Source: Adiantum capillus-veneris
Taxonomy: Eukaryota > Streptophyta > Polypodiopsida > Polypodiales > Pteridaceae
Direction of reading: 5' to 3'
DNA: 60,000 nucleotides
NCBI GenBank assembly: GCA_014529385.2
Contig: CM043962.1
Span: 88,627,180 to 88,687,179, forward strand
Shown: in pieces, positions 1 through 9,479 of the stretch
Layout of the letters: every line of letters starts with the position of its first letter
Numbering within the stretch: the first letter of the stretch is position 1
The notes under the pieces: generated by a model
What the model saw: the letters and a program-made list of their open reading frames with translations, nothing else
What the model was told of the DNA's origin: nothing
The model's database searches: none
Program-made: the position numbers and the translations under genes

Positions 1-24
1 AGAATGTAACAGTTGTGGATACAG
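1..24 (+). CDS. Omega-amidase (NIT2/nitrilase-like) exon, 3' end only
   Basis: This is the last 24 bases of an exon cut by the window edge. Read from base 3 it gives NVTVVDT plus one extra base, then a good plant donor (CAG|GTAATT). The seven residues alone would mean little. They join in phase (g|at = Asp) to the exon at 53710, giving VVDT-DVGRI, which is the order found in plant omega-amidases just before the catalytic GICYD motif. Omega-amidase hydrolyses alpha-ketoglutaramate and alpha-ketosuccinamate to the keto acid plus ammonia. Seen: the frame, the donor and the phase match. Inferred: that the two exons are spliced together across the transposon nest. Confidence 0.62.
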
Positions 25-316
25 GTAATTACTTTCAAGTTTTTGTAAGGTTGTCAAAAGTAGATAAATCGGAAATGCTGGTTTCCTTCAGGTAGGAAAT
101 GATCAATCCACAAATCATCAAATTGCACGTGCACATTGCCTTGCGTGCTATGCACATGCTAAAGCTTCTTCCAAAGTCAAACAGTGTCTATAGAGCCTAG
201 GGGATTTTGTAATGGCAATCTTGTGAGCCTGAGATCGCCCTCACCTGCAGCCCATACAACCACCGAGAGCATTGAGGGCAAGATAGAAGCCACCAAAGAT
301 GGATGGGTGGAGGTTG
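25..316. other. Intron sequence with no recognised feature
   Basis: AT-rich unique-looking sequence between the exon donor and the first LTR. I see no ORF, repeat or element end in it. It is probably original intron sequence. Confidence 0.5.
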
Positions 317-819
317 TGTCACAAGTCGTGACGTGGCATGCCCAATAAAGATTGAGGGGCTTAAAGGGGGTTAGGGTTTTGAAAACCTAACCCCTACCAA
401 CTTATGGACACTGACCGAGGGGTCTAAACCCTAAAAAGACAAAGTGTACAGGCGACTCCAGATTTTTGAAATTACGGGCAGATTCTGACATGGCACTGGT
501 AGTATGGAAGTCCCCTTTTTGCACTGGCTGGATGCTGATGTGGCAGTCTGTACAGATGTCAGGTTTTGGCGCATACTTTTGAGGACCAGAGCTTTTAGAG
601 GAAGAGCTTTTAGACTAGATGCTTTTGGGCATCCCTTGTAATTGTTCATAAGAGTCTCTGGGGCCACTCTTTGCAGAGTATTTGGACGTAGAGTCTCGGA
701 GAGTTGGACCCTCGAGGAGTTGTCCCTTTGTGATTGGCAATCAATAAAGAAATCCTAGCAGGGGCACTAGTCTTTGGGGCTAGTGCATCTGGGAATGGAA
801 CTCCGTCATTCCGTGTCGA

Positions 820-872
<53 letters not shown>

Positions 873-945
873 AGTTCAGTTCAATTATCTGCATTTTTTG
901 TTCGGTGTTGCTATTGATTTCTTGTGTGGAGTGTCCAAGCCTATA
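317..945 (+). repeat. 5' LTR of element A1
   Basis: It begins TGTCACAAGTCGTGACGTGG, matching the start of the A2 LTRs at 46571 and 52653, and ends just before the primer-binding site. Shared internal blocks include the gggcatcccttgtaa stretch, the tctttggggc block near 770 and the gtgtccaag end. It is more diverged than the A2 pair and contains a (CT)n tract. The 3' terminus reads ctata rather than the ttaca seen in A2. Confidence 0.7.
822..867 (+). repeat. (CT)n microsatellite in the A1 LTR
   Basis: About 23 CT units without interruption near the 3' end of the A1 LTR. It makes serine/leucine repeat ORFs that are not genes. Confidence 0.95.
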
Positions 946-949
946 AGAG

Positions 950-961
950 TGGTATCAGAGC
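950..961 (+). other. Primer-binding site of A1
   Basis: TGGTATCAGAGC, the standard complement of the plant initiator-Met tRNA 3' end, lies 4 bases after the LTR. Confidence 0.8.
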
Positions 962-979
962 TCAGACGATTCTTCCTCT

Positions 980-2246
980 ATGGAAGAAACCAATGGAGAT
1001 TCCAACGAAGCAAGGCTCTTTCCGATGATTCGGGAGACCATGGAAAATTTCGCACCCTCATACTTGCCACCACATTCATTGCTCGTGCTGTGGGAGAAGG
1101 TTTGTTTTCCTCATTTGAGGCAATGTGCATACTCTGCAAGGGTCTCGACAAGACAGAGTACCCATGTGAATCACAGGTTGACACGTGTGTGAAAAGATTG
1201 ATCAAGTACTCCAAGGACCTGAAGTATTTGAAGCACCGGAAGAATCATACACTTGATGAGGTTCAATCACGATGGGGAGCTACGTTCATGCACTTCTCAA
1301 GTTGGCAATGAGCAGAAAGCAAAGCAGAGTGTAGAAAAGTAGAAGCTGTACTCGCAAGAAGAGTTCAATGAAGCTCTTGATAAGATTCTCTGTCTGTTGA
1401 TGAAAAGCACAAAGCACTCTCGAAAGAAAAGAAAATCTACAGATTACCTCGGTTATTTGGGCCGGAAATTGACTTTTTGAGGTGGCTGACAGATTGGAGA
1501 AGCGTGTTCGTTTCGAGAATGGCCCTGATTTTTCTTCGTTAGACAGTTCGGACAGCTCCTCTTCCTCTAGTTCCAGTGAGAATGAGAAAAAGTGGAAGAA
1601 GCAAAGAAAGATCAAGAAAAGCAAATCCAAGAAAAAGTATAAAAAGCACAGAAAGCAATCTAGCAGTTTAGAGGAGACCTTGTCCTCTTCTAACAGTTTA
1701 GACAGTGAGAAAGGGAGTAAGAAGACCAAGGAGGTCAAGGACGGGGTGAAACAGTTAAGTTTGACACATTTTTAGGCTCCAAGGATACCCATCGAGGCCT
1801 TGCATTCATATAGCAGTTTGACATCGTCTTTTTGGGAGGTCGTTTCTTGGAAGCTTCCAAGGTACGAAGGGGGTGTCTTATCTGAAAGGTGCGCATAGAC
1901 ATGGCGGTCTACCTTCTTGTTGCACCAAGAAGCACCTAAGAAGTGGATCAATTTCAAGAGAATTTTCACTTCAACATGGTTAACGGAAGAATATGAAGAA
2001 GATGTCATCACGGCTTGGCATCATTTGAGGATGAAAAAAAGGAAGACTCTTTGGTTGCCTATTGCGAGAGGTTTTTGGATACCTTTTTGCCAATGTCCTC
2101 TTTTCAGAGGATCACCTTGAAGGAACAGATTGAACCGTTTTGTTGTGGACTATCAGAAGAGATTCAACGGTCTTGTTTGAAGCAAAAATCAAATCCATTC
2201 AGAGGTTTATGGGACATGCCAAGGAAGGTTTTGGTATGCATGCTGG
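980..2246 (+). pseudogene. A1 gag, amino-terminal part (broken)
   Basis: The likely start is MEETNGDSNEAR at 980, just after the primer site. Reading frames change several times. A Ser-rich and Lys-rich stretch (about 1482-1775: a run of serines, then KKQRKIKKSKSKKKYKK) precedes a Gag core readable near 1917-2240: APKKWINFKRIFTSTWL, then EEYEEDVITAWHHLRM and AYCERFLDTFLPMSSFQ. These align with the A2 Gag around 48125-48400. The Gag core assembles the virus-like particle. Frameshifts and stops rule out a working protein. Element B1 interrupts it at 2246. Confidence 0.7.
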
Positions 2247-3462
2247 TGTTAGGTGCAGCGGAATGAATGTTGTATTTTCTCAAGATTAGTGATCTTTACT
2301 GCTCAAGGTTCCTTTTAATTCTTTAGGGAAAGAGAGAGCTTTCCGTCTTGTAGAGTGCTGTGGTCACGAACAAAGTGGGTGGATGTTGTGCGTGCAAGTG
2401 AATGAGACTGAGAGAAGGAGAGAGAAGAGATACGACACCCAAGAGGTTGTAAAACCCTCCTCCGAAGGCCCCACTCTTGTCGGCGAGAGTGGTCTATTCT
2501 TTGATTGCACAAAGGTGTACAATGCGAATGCAATGGATTGATGCAATGGGACTATGCCGATGACGACGACGGTGATGACGACGGCGACTTCGTGGCTGAA
2601 ATTTGAGATCTTCTAGATGCTGAATTTCTTGGACTGTTTCGGGGTTGATTCGGTCTACTTCTATTTGCTGTCCAAAGGGGGAAAACGGCTGAGGTTCTGG
2701 GGGTGCTTATCATGGCTGAAAAACCCTGTTTTGGCGAGGGCTTATGGATGAATAAAAACGCTGATGTTGCTGAGGAAAAACGCTGGTGCATCTGCTCCCT
2801 TTGGCTGCGTTTTAGGTTGAATTGCACCTGCTGAAAAACGCTGGTCTAGAAGGCTTAAATCGCTGATGACTGGTTGTCAAAAACGCTGGCATGGGCAGCA
2901 AGGTCTAGCGTTAGTGCTTGATGAGAAAATGCTGAAGTGACTTGCTATGATGGGGCTGATCTGCATGTGGTAACAACGCCAGGCAAGGTTGGTTGTTGGC
3001 GATGCTGAATCTAGGGACTGTGGGAGGAAATGCCAGGCATGGGAGGTGGATGGCGGGGGGTCTTGATGCTGAGGGGGGTAATGCTGAGAAGTTGCCTGTT
3101 GAGCGGGAAGCTCCTGCTGCCTCTTCTGCCAGAAAGTGTGAACTTTGGTTTGCTTATATATTAACTTAGCAAAATTGCCCTACCTACTTTTGTTGGAAAG
3201 TCACTTAAAAATAATAAGTGAAAATACCAATAAATAGGAAAATAGGCTAAATGCACTGGAAAATTCCCCTAACTGATGCTAATGGATTCTGATGGGAATT
3301 CCGATGATCATGCTGTGTGCAATCGGAAGATATGCATCTATGCTAAGTGATTGGGCATGCACGGTCTACGAATAGACTCACAAAAGTGCCAGATCATTGC
3401 TAATCTAGACTTGTGGTATAGCTTGTCCTCGGACACATAGGGTTGGGATGTGTCACGTGACA
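2247..3462 (-). repeat. 3' LTR of B1
   Basis: On the minus strand it starts TGTCACGTGACACATCCC and ends ...CACCTAACA. It is nearly identical to 7067-8315. A TATA-like tatata lies near 3157, and many scattered AAAACGCTG copies lie at about 2690-2930. Confidence 0.88.
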
Positions 3463-3478
3463 TCCCCTCCTTTTCAAA
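3463..3478 (-). other. Polypurine tract of B1
   Basis: On the minus strand this reads ...TTTGAAAAGGAGGGGA directly before the 3' LTR, the usual plus-strand primer position. The same tract is at 33743-33755 in element E. Confidence 0.75.
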
Positions 3479-3682
3479 GTGAGGTACTGGTACCGAACTG
3501 TATGGCGTCGAGGGAGATCGCCAACAGTGTCCGGAATCCTGGAAGGGACTCTTCGTCGGCCCACTCTGATGTGTGGGTCGTGCGGTACTTGAACTTCATA
3601 AAGGTCTGCAACGCTTGCTTCTTTGGGCCGCGTCGAAAGCGACACAAAGTCTTATGTAGCTCCTTTGATGCTTCAACTTTGT
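3479..3682 (-). pseudogene. B1 tail of region X, shared with E
   Basis: Between domain X and the polypurine tract, one minus frame reads PKEASVADLYEVQVPHDP and then RRRVPSRIPD, GDLPRRHTVRY and LTLKRRGCH. E carries nearly the same peptide at about 33590-33760. Another frame is also open in both copies (QALQTFMKFKYRT), so I cannot say which one is translated. No family recognised. Confidence 0.4.
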
Positions 3683-4255
3683 CTAGAGTCCTGCTTCTTT
3701 CGTCTTCAAGAATCTCCATGGTTGAAAATTCTTGAAACCATCTCCAACAGAAAACCATGAACATACCCATTCCATGTAAAGTGAAGGAAAAAAATCTTGT
3801 CTTTCTAAAGACTGTGTATGCAATGTAGATGAACATAGAGACGGAGTGACAACCCGTTCATCAAACACATGCAAACAATGAGGTTGAATCTTTTCTGTTT
3901 GATCAAATTCAATCAACTGTGGCAAATCACAATGGAAATGCCCATGCTTGGTGCTCATACAATCATGTGCTCTTTCGGAAATTGTGTCATGCCAAGGAAG
4001 AGACATGGAATGCGACTTCCTTACATACAAACTTTTCAGCTTTTCATGAATAATCCGCATACATTTGTGCTCATCCATGAGAGAAACGTGCTCAACATGC
4101 AATATGTTATGCCTAGTAAAAGGGATCACATAACGATGCTGACTAAAATACAGGAAACCTTCACGAATGAAACACTCGAACAATGCGTGCGTATCAATCA
4201 TGCGAACACATAATACTTCTTGTGAGAGTTCCTTGGACCAAGGCTCGAGAGCCAA
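3683..4255 (-). CDS. B1 domain X, unrecognised protein region
   Basis: An open stretch of about 190 codons with no family I recognise. Most conserved with E (32989-33483) are SQEVLCVRMI, ECFIR, HVEHVSLM, MRI.HEKLKS.YVRKSHSM, SLPWHDT and MSTKHGHF. The two copies differ at many residues yet both stay open over about 150 codons, which suggests real coding rather than chance. It lies where reverse transcriptase to integrase would be in an autonomous element. It is rich in His, Cys and aromatic residues; no membrane segment or signal peptide is clear. It probably was the C-terminal end of one Gag-protease-X polyprotein, now separated by a frameshift from the His/Asp stretch upstream. Confidence 0.55.
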   Translation of the reverse strand: MALEPWSKELSQEVLCVRMIDTHALFECFIREGFLYFSQHRYVIPFTRHNILHVEHVSLMDEHKCMRIIHEKLKSLYVRKSHSMSLPWHDTISERAHDCMSTKHGHFHCDLPQLIEFDQTEKIQPHCLHVFDERVVTPSLCSSTLHTQSLERQDFFPSLYMEWVCSWFSVGDGFKNFQPWRFLKTKEAGL

Positions 4256-4272
4256 GATCGCTTCTTCGGGAT

Positions 4273-4518
4273 CTATCGAATTTCTTGTGGGGGATCTGTG
4301 GACCTCGACTCGAAAGCCAAGATCGATTCTTGGTGATTGATCGAATCTACAACGATGTTAGCTTCGCTAGAAAAAGCATCAACTAACTCATCATCCTTGT
4401 GAACAATCACATCTTCTTCATGCAACTCATCATGCTTGTGAGAAATCACATCTTGATTATGCAAATCATCATGCTTGTCATTGTCATCCAAATCATCATG
4501 CAAATCATTGGCATCCAA
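4273..4518 (-). CDS. B1 His/Asp-rich linker
   Basis: On the minus strand it reads DLHDDLDDNDKHDDLHNQD and similar units, then ELVDAFSSEAN and SINHQESILAF. The same order (HDD repeats, then GELVDAFSSEAN) is at about 32770-32950 in E. The DNA is a degenerate array of catgatgatttg-like units that continues to about 4590. A flexible or metal-binding acidic linker is possible; no family recognised. Confidence 0.5.
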   Translation of the reverse strand: MDANDLHDDLDDNDKHDDLHNQDVISHKHDELHEEDVIVHKDDELVDAFSSEANIVVDSINHQESILAFESRSTDPPQEIR

Positions 4519-4689
4519 AATTCAAATCATCATGCTTATCATTGTGCTTCAAATCATCATGCAAATCATGTGTGTCATGCTTTGGGGAAAAAGAGACTAA
4601 GAGAGTCTCCTTATCTCGAATCCGTTCAACCTTGTCCTGTATATTAGCAATGAGAGATGGAGAAGGAACAATGTCCTCATGAAGACAGT

Positions 4690-5080
4690 AGGAGAATCAC
4701 TTTTGGCATTGATAGTTAAAGTGCTAGCCTCCCAATCAACGAGAGGGTTGATTTCACGAAACCATTTCATGCCTAAAAATCACATCCTGAGAGAGGAGAA
4801 ACAACATATCTTCTAGTGAAGGCAGTCTGTTGAATTGCAAACAACACATCAAGGCACTCCTTCGTGATGAGAGCGTCCATACCAGGACGAAAGCCAGAGA
4901 CCTCGATAGGAGATCTCGGACTAACTTCGAGGCGGGCTCTCTCAACAAGAGAGGGGCTGATCACATCATGCATACTGCCTGGGTCAAACAATATGACAAA
5001 ACGGTGCCCCGACGTACGACCATAACATTTAATGAGAGAATCATCAATGGGAGGGTTCTGAGAAACTGTGGGCACAATCG
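4690..5080 (-). pseudogene. B1 retropepsin-like aspartic protease
   Basis: On the minus strand: PPIDDSLIKCYGR, then VILFDPGSMHDVISPSLVE. FDPGS takes the place of the usual D-T/S-G active-site triad. Further on come PLSGCD and the downstream flap region. Retropepsins cut the Gag polyprotein during particle maturation. E has LFDPSSMHDVISPSLVE in the same place. The frame is lost after PLSGCDF. Fold and function are inferred from position and from the similarity to the D and G proteases. Confidence 0.65.
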
Positions 5081-5089
5081 TATTATCAT

Positions 5090-6534
5090 TTATTGCATTG
5101 ACAGCTGAGTGGGTGCTGTGGGTTCTTTAGATTCATTCGATTCAAGCTTAGGGCATGTTCGTTTTATGTGACCCTTAATGTGACAATGAAAACAACGACC
5201 TTCCTTAGAATATGTGCTTTGTTCTTCTGAAGTGATGTAACCTCCTACAATTCCTTGTGCTACCTTTTCATATGGAGTAAGCTTAGGTTTAGCAATTGTG
5301 TTAGCCTTACCCTTAGATTCATTGGAAGAATTCTTTGATAAGAGACTGTTGGAAGATTGGGTAGAAGAGTTATCATTCTTACCATTCTTACCGTTCTTAC
5401 CGTTCTGCGGGTTTTGAGAAGTCTGCGAGGTACTTGTGGAAGTCTTGTTCTCCTTAGGCTTTCCTTTCTTGTGTTTCATCTAGTGGGCGAGAGCAATTGC
5501 TACCGCTTTGTTGAGATCGATTGGATCGAGTACCTCAACATCATACTTGATATGATCGTCCAATCCGTAAAGAAATGCCTCCTTGCGCTTCGCATCCGAT
5601 TTGCGTAATTGAGTGCCGAGCTGCAAAACCCGATTAGAGAAAGACATAACCGGCGTACCGTTTTGCTTGAGAGCTCGCCAATCGTCCTTTAGTCGTGCAA
5701 GGTACTGAGGTGGCATAAACCGCGCCTTGAGCTTGTCTTGGAAATCAGCCCAACTAAAAGAGAGGGGCGTGAGTTATCGGTTGCCTCTAGGTGCGCGGCT
5801 AGCTGTGCCTCTTGCCAAGCCTGATACCAATTTATGGCATCACCGGTAAGGTACATAGCTGCCGTCAAAACTTTGCTATTGCCTGTTTTCTTAGTTGTCG
5901 CAAAATAAGCATTAAATTGATGCAACCAAGAATGAATAACAGTAGCATCCATCTTACCGTCATACTTACTGAAAGTCAACTTCTCTGTGACTGGATTGTG
6001 TAAATCCGCCTCGTGGCTTGCGCCACTCGACGAACTCCCATGATCTTTGGGTGATTCGGTCTTCGAGGCTAGGACTTGGGAAATAAATTCTTGTTGACAA
6101 ATCTCCCTTTGAGCTTCTCGCTCGGCGTCCCTTTCTGCTTTGCGTTCTTTGCGTTCAATGCGCTCGCGTTCGAGGGCAAGTCGCTGGTCTTCTTGTCTTG
6201 CGGCAATTGCAATGCGCTCACGTTCCTGAGCAAGTCGATGTTCTTGTTGTGTAGCAAGTTTGTCGTTTTGTTTTTCGCGCTCGCGGTCCTTGGCTTCTTG
6301 TGCACGGTTCTTTGCCGCTTGTTCATCTGCTTTGCTTGCGAGTTGTTCCAAGGCAACTCGATTCGTTTCTTGTTGTCGTGTCATCATGTCCAACATTGAC
6401 TTGACCATCATCTCCATAGGAGTGAGGACAACTCGTGGCGTAGATGGCGAAGGGGGAGGGTCGGAAAAATCTCTTGGTGGGGAGAATCCTTCGTCGCCTC
6501 TCTCATGCTCATCACCTGAATGCGAAGTATCCAT
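5090..6534 (-). pseudogene. B1 gag with coiled coil and zinc knuckle
   Basis: It starts MDTSHSGDEHERGDEG on the minus strand at 6534. A Pro/Ser segment comes first, then about 90 charged residues rich in E, R, K and Q (likely coiled coil, about 75-165). The retrotransposon Gag core follows (VIHSWLHQFNAYFATTKKTG, AMYLTGDAINWYQAW). After a frameshift near 5760 come RLKDDWRALKQNG and a Ser/Asn/Lys-rich linker. Last is a CX2CX4HX4C knuckle, CFHCHIKGHIKRTC, near 5160. Gag forms the particle and binds element RNA. It matches E closely. One frameshift and a change of frame near 5480 break it. Confidence 0.75.
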
Positions 6535-6589
6535 GCCGCTTCAGGTGACGACCATGCACTAGGATCTTGGGGTCTTAAGCTCGCGAGGA

Positions 6590-6715
6590 ACTTGGGTTCT
6601 TGAGGTTCTTGAGGTCCTTGATTCGTGAGAATCTTGGGTTCTTGAGGTTCTTGAGTCTTGAGGGTCTTGGGTTCTTGAGGTTCTTGAGTCTTGAGGGTCT
6701 TGGGTTCTTGAGGTT
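6590..6715 (-). repeat. Minisatellite in the B1 leader
   Basis: About three copies of a unit near 38 bases, built from ttgggttcttgaggttcttg and gagtcttgagggtc. It lies between the primer site and the gag start. E has shorter, more degenerate CAAGAACC units in the same leader (29280-29300 and 30680-30775). Confidence 0.8.
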
Positions 6716-7053
6716 TTCTTTCGCTTGCAAATCGCGCTGGAGAAGGATCTTCTCTTCACCCGAGTTCTACTCCTTTCTGCGGGCGCACCCCTTGGATGCC
6801 TTGCGCTCACACCAAGGTTGCTTTTTCCCACCTCACGTCGATTGGCCGGCCGCTAAGTACACGGTCCGCTCTCAATGAGTGAAAAGAGACACAAGGGGAG
6901 GCTGGACAAGCCCTTCTTTCTTGGGATTCCTGTCACTCTTCAACAAAACAGGATTAGGAATCGCCACGCCCAAGTAAACTTGGGTTTGTGCGATTGCAAC
7001 AAGCAAAAAAATTCTTGTGGTTCTTTCCTTGAGTAATGCAGAACACTTCCAAA

Positions 7054-7065
7054 GCTCTGATACCA
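7054..7065 (-). other. Primer-binding site of B1
   Basis: On the minus strand TGGTATCAGAGC, complementary to the initiator-Met tRNA 3' end, one base inside the 5' LTR. Confidence 0.85.
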
Positions 7066-7066
7066 A

Positions 7067-8315
7067 TGTTAGGTGCAACGGAATGAATGTTGTATTTTCT
7101 CAAGATTAGTGATCTTTATTGCTCAAGGTTCCTTTTAATTCTTTAGGGAAAGAGGGAGCTTTCCGTCTTGTAGAGTGCTGTGGTCACGAACAAAGTGGGT
7201 GGATGTTGAGCGTGCAAGTGAATGAGACTGAGAGAAGGAGAGAGAAGAGATACGACACCCGAGAGGTTGTAAAACCCTCCTCCGAAGGCCCCACTCTTGT
7301 CGGCGAGAGTGGTCTATTCTTTGATTGCACAAAGGTGTACAATGCGAATGCAATGGATTGATGCAATGGGACTATGCCGATGACGACGACGGTGATGACG
7401 ACGGCGACTTCGTGGCTGAAATTTGAGATCTTCTAGATGCTGAATTTCTTGGACTGTTTCGGGGCTGATTCGGTCTACTTCTATCTGCTGTCCAAAGGGG
7501 GAAAACGGCTGAGGTTCTGGGTGGTTCTGGGGGTGCTTATCATGGCTGAAAAACCCTGTTTTGGCGAGGGCTTATGGATGAATAAAAACGCTGATGTTGC
7601 TGAGGAAAAACGCTGGTGCATCTGCTCCCTTTGGCTGCGTTTTAGGTTGAATTGCACCTGCTGAAAAATGCTGGTCTAGAAGGCTGAAATCGTTGATGAC
7701 TGGCTGTCAAAAACGCTTGGATGGGCAGCAAGGTCTAGCGTTAGTGCTTGATGAGAAAACGCTGAAGTGACTTGCTATGATGGGGCTGATCTGCATGTGG
7801 TAACAACGTCGGGCAAGGTTGGTTGTTGGCGATGCTGAATCTAGGGACTGTGGGAGGAAATGCCAAGCATGGGAGGTGGATGGCGGGGGGTCTTGATGCT
7901 GAGGGGGGTAATGCTGAGAAGTTGCCTGTTGAGCGGGAAGCTCCTGCTGCCTCTTCTGCCAGAAAGTGTGAACTTTGGTTTGCTTATATATTAACTTAGC
8001 AAAATTGCCCTACCTACTTTTGTTGGAAAGTCACTTAAAAATAATAAGTGAAAATACCAATAAATAGGAAAATAGGCTAAATGCACTGAAAAATTCCCCT
8101 AACTGATGCTAATGGATTCTGATGGGAATTCCGATGATCATGCTGTGTGCAACCGGAAGATATGCATCTATGCTAAGTGATTGGGCATGCACGGTCTACG
8201 AATAGACTCACAAAAGTGCCAGATCACTGCTAATCTAGACTTGACTGAATTGAGTGAACCTTGCTGTGGTATAGCTTGTCCTCGGACACATAGGGTTGGG
8301 ATGTGTCACGTCACA
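7067..8315 (-). repeat. 5' LTR of B1
   Basis: Partner of 2247-3462 with few differences, among them a short duplication near 7518-7530 and an insert of about 20 bases near 8240-8262. Its outer end carries one change in the terminal palindrome (gtcaca for gtgaca). Confidence 0.88.
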
Positions 8316-8320
8316 ACTGG

Positions 8321-8975
8321 TTTATTGACCTATCCTATAGACAAGCTAGTGTCCGCCTCAACATGGCAAGAGTTTTTCAAGGAAAAGAGGAACGAGAAGA
8401 AGAATCCACAGGACCCAAATTGATAGAAGAGTTTTGTGCTGAGTACTTCAAAAGGGGCACAGGGGCTATGGTGAACAGGGGCACGTCTTCGTGACGTGTC
8501 CAAAGAAAGAACCAAGGGAACGAACTCATAGCTCATTAGAGGATTCCGACAATCCAATATGATGTGCTGATGGACCTGGGGACACAACAACAACCAACAT
8601 ATCCTAGAGCCACAAGAAAAAGAACAGAAGGGTAAGGTAGGTTCACTGATAATTTGGCTTTTCCGGCTCTCAATGCAAAGTGGATGGGAAAGGAGAACTT
8701 CGGAGATTCTCTTCAATTTTGAGTTGTACCTTTAGGCTTTTGGATTTTTAGCATTGTCTATTCCTTAAGTGTACGTCCAATTGGTTGGTTGAATCTAGTG
8801 CAACGTGTGCTGCACAAGAGGGGAGCCATTCCACTCCTTTGTGACAAGTTGCCTGGATTGAATAAGGTGACTAATTTTTCCTTGAGATTTTAGGGATACT
8901 AATGGTCTGATAGTATTCAGAGGAATGACTTTATGAACATATGTACATTGAACTGAAAATTTCTCAAATTGAACT
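8321..8975 (+). pseudogene. A1 remnant: Gag zinc knuckle fused to the 3' end of pol
   Basis: After B1 the A1 Gag resumes. One frame near 8464-8515 reads GYGEQGHVFVTCPKKE, a degenerate knuckle matching CGEHGHISVKCPKK of A2. From about 8650 the text matches the A2 chromodomain end (FPALNAKWMGKENF against [14 protein letters not shown]). It then follows the A2 3' untranslated region (caagaggggag...tcctttgt...gactttatgaac). So about 3.4 kb of pol was deleted before or after B1 arrived. Confidence 0.65.
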
Positions 8976-9479
8976 TGATAACATGTGCTTGTTCATAAGG
9001 CATAGAGAAGAAGAAAACAACGAAGCTCGCTATTGCGCCCCGCCCCCCCCCCCCCCCCCCCCCCCCCGCCCTCCCGTGCTTGTTGTCGTGCCCCTCCCAT
9101 CCACCCCTCTTGCTGCCTCCCCTTCCTCCTCTCCTGCAGAGCTTTTAGCTCTCCCCCTAGCTCTTCCCCACCTAGCTGGAGATTGTGGTCGTGAATTTTG
9201 GTCTTCATCCTTCCTTTCCACGGTCTTTTGTCTTCGCCTTCGACACCCCCTCCTGCTTCGAGGTAGCAGACACTTATGGCCCCTCGCTCCACCCCAAAGA
9301 GACTCGTGAAAAGCCCCCTCATCCGACATCGTGGAGCCTACCATCCGACTTGCTTTCTTGTTGGAAGAGCAAGCGAGCCTTGCAGTTGAGGTGGAGCGCC
9401 TCTAGGCCACCTCAGTTATTTGCAAGATTGTTGGCATTCGACCCAGTCGAGGTGAGGTAGGCGACTTGCTACAGGCCCG
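8976..9479. other. Unassigned GC-rich tract left of element C
   Basis: It contains a poly-C run (about 9044-9067) and pyrimidine-rich low-complexity DNA. After that comes a stretch with coding character near 9330-9479 (RLAFLLEEQASLAVEVERL, then a stop and IRPSRGEVGDLLQA). That frame continues past element C at 45434 (RLLAEVDRITDVWARIL), so C landed in an older degraded coding-like sequence. The family is not recognised. The long Pro- or Gly-rich ORFs over the poly-C run are artefacts. Confidence 0.45.

Larger units (their letters stand above)
2247..8315 (-). mobile_element. Element B1: LTR retrotransposon with gag-protease-X only
   Basis: Complete by structure. Two LTRs of about 1.2 kb (2247-3462 and 7067-8315) enclose 3.6 kb. 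The primer site and gag lie on the right, so the element runs on the minus strand. The 5-bp target duplication is gctgg (2242-2246) and actgg (8316-8320), with one mismatch. It sits inside the A1 gag, which resumes at 8321. The internal region holds Gag with a zinc knuckle, a retropepsin, a His/Asp-rich stretch and an unrecognised domain. There is no reverse transcriptase, RNase H or integrase. E (26970-34966) is a second copy of the same family. Confidence 0.88.
317..8975 (+). mobile_element. Ty3/gypsy element A1: 5' LTR, broken gag, large pol deletion
   Basis: This is a diverged relative of A2 (46571-53235). It has a 5' LTR (317-945), an initiator-Met primer site (950-961), gag (980-2246, resuming at 8321 after element B1) and a zinc-knuckle remnant near 8464-8510. 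It then jumps directly to a chromodomain-like end and the 3' untranslated region (about 8640-8975), which match 51960-52260 of A2. Protease, reverse transcriptase, RNase H and integrase are missing. No 3' LTR is visible; similarity fades near 8975. The right boundary is approximate. Confidence 0.7.

Noticed and set aside
646-946. Ser/Leu and Arg/Glu repeat ORFs over the (CT)n tract
   Set aside because: They are translations of a microsatellite in an LTR on both strands.
2315-2546. Repeated 60-72 codon minus ORFs starting MHSHCTPL or MHQSIAFAL (also at 7135-7366)
   Set aside because: They lie inside the B1 LTRs, are present only because the LTR is duplicated, and have no protein features.
8941-9460. 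Proline-rich and glycine-rich ORFs of about 100 codons on both strands
   Set aside because: They follow a poly-C run and pyrimidine-rich DNA. Open frames on both strands come from composition, with no family features.
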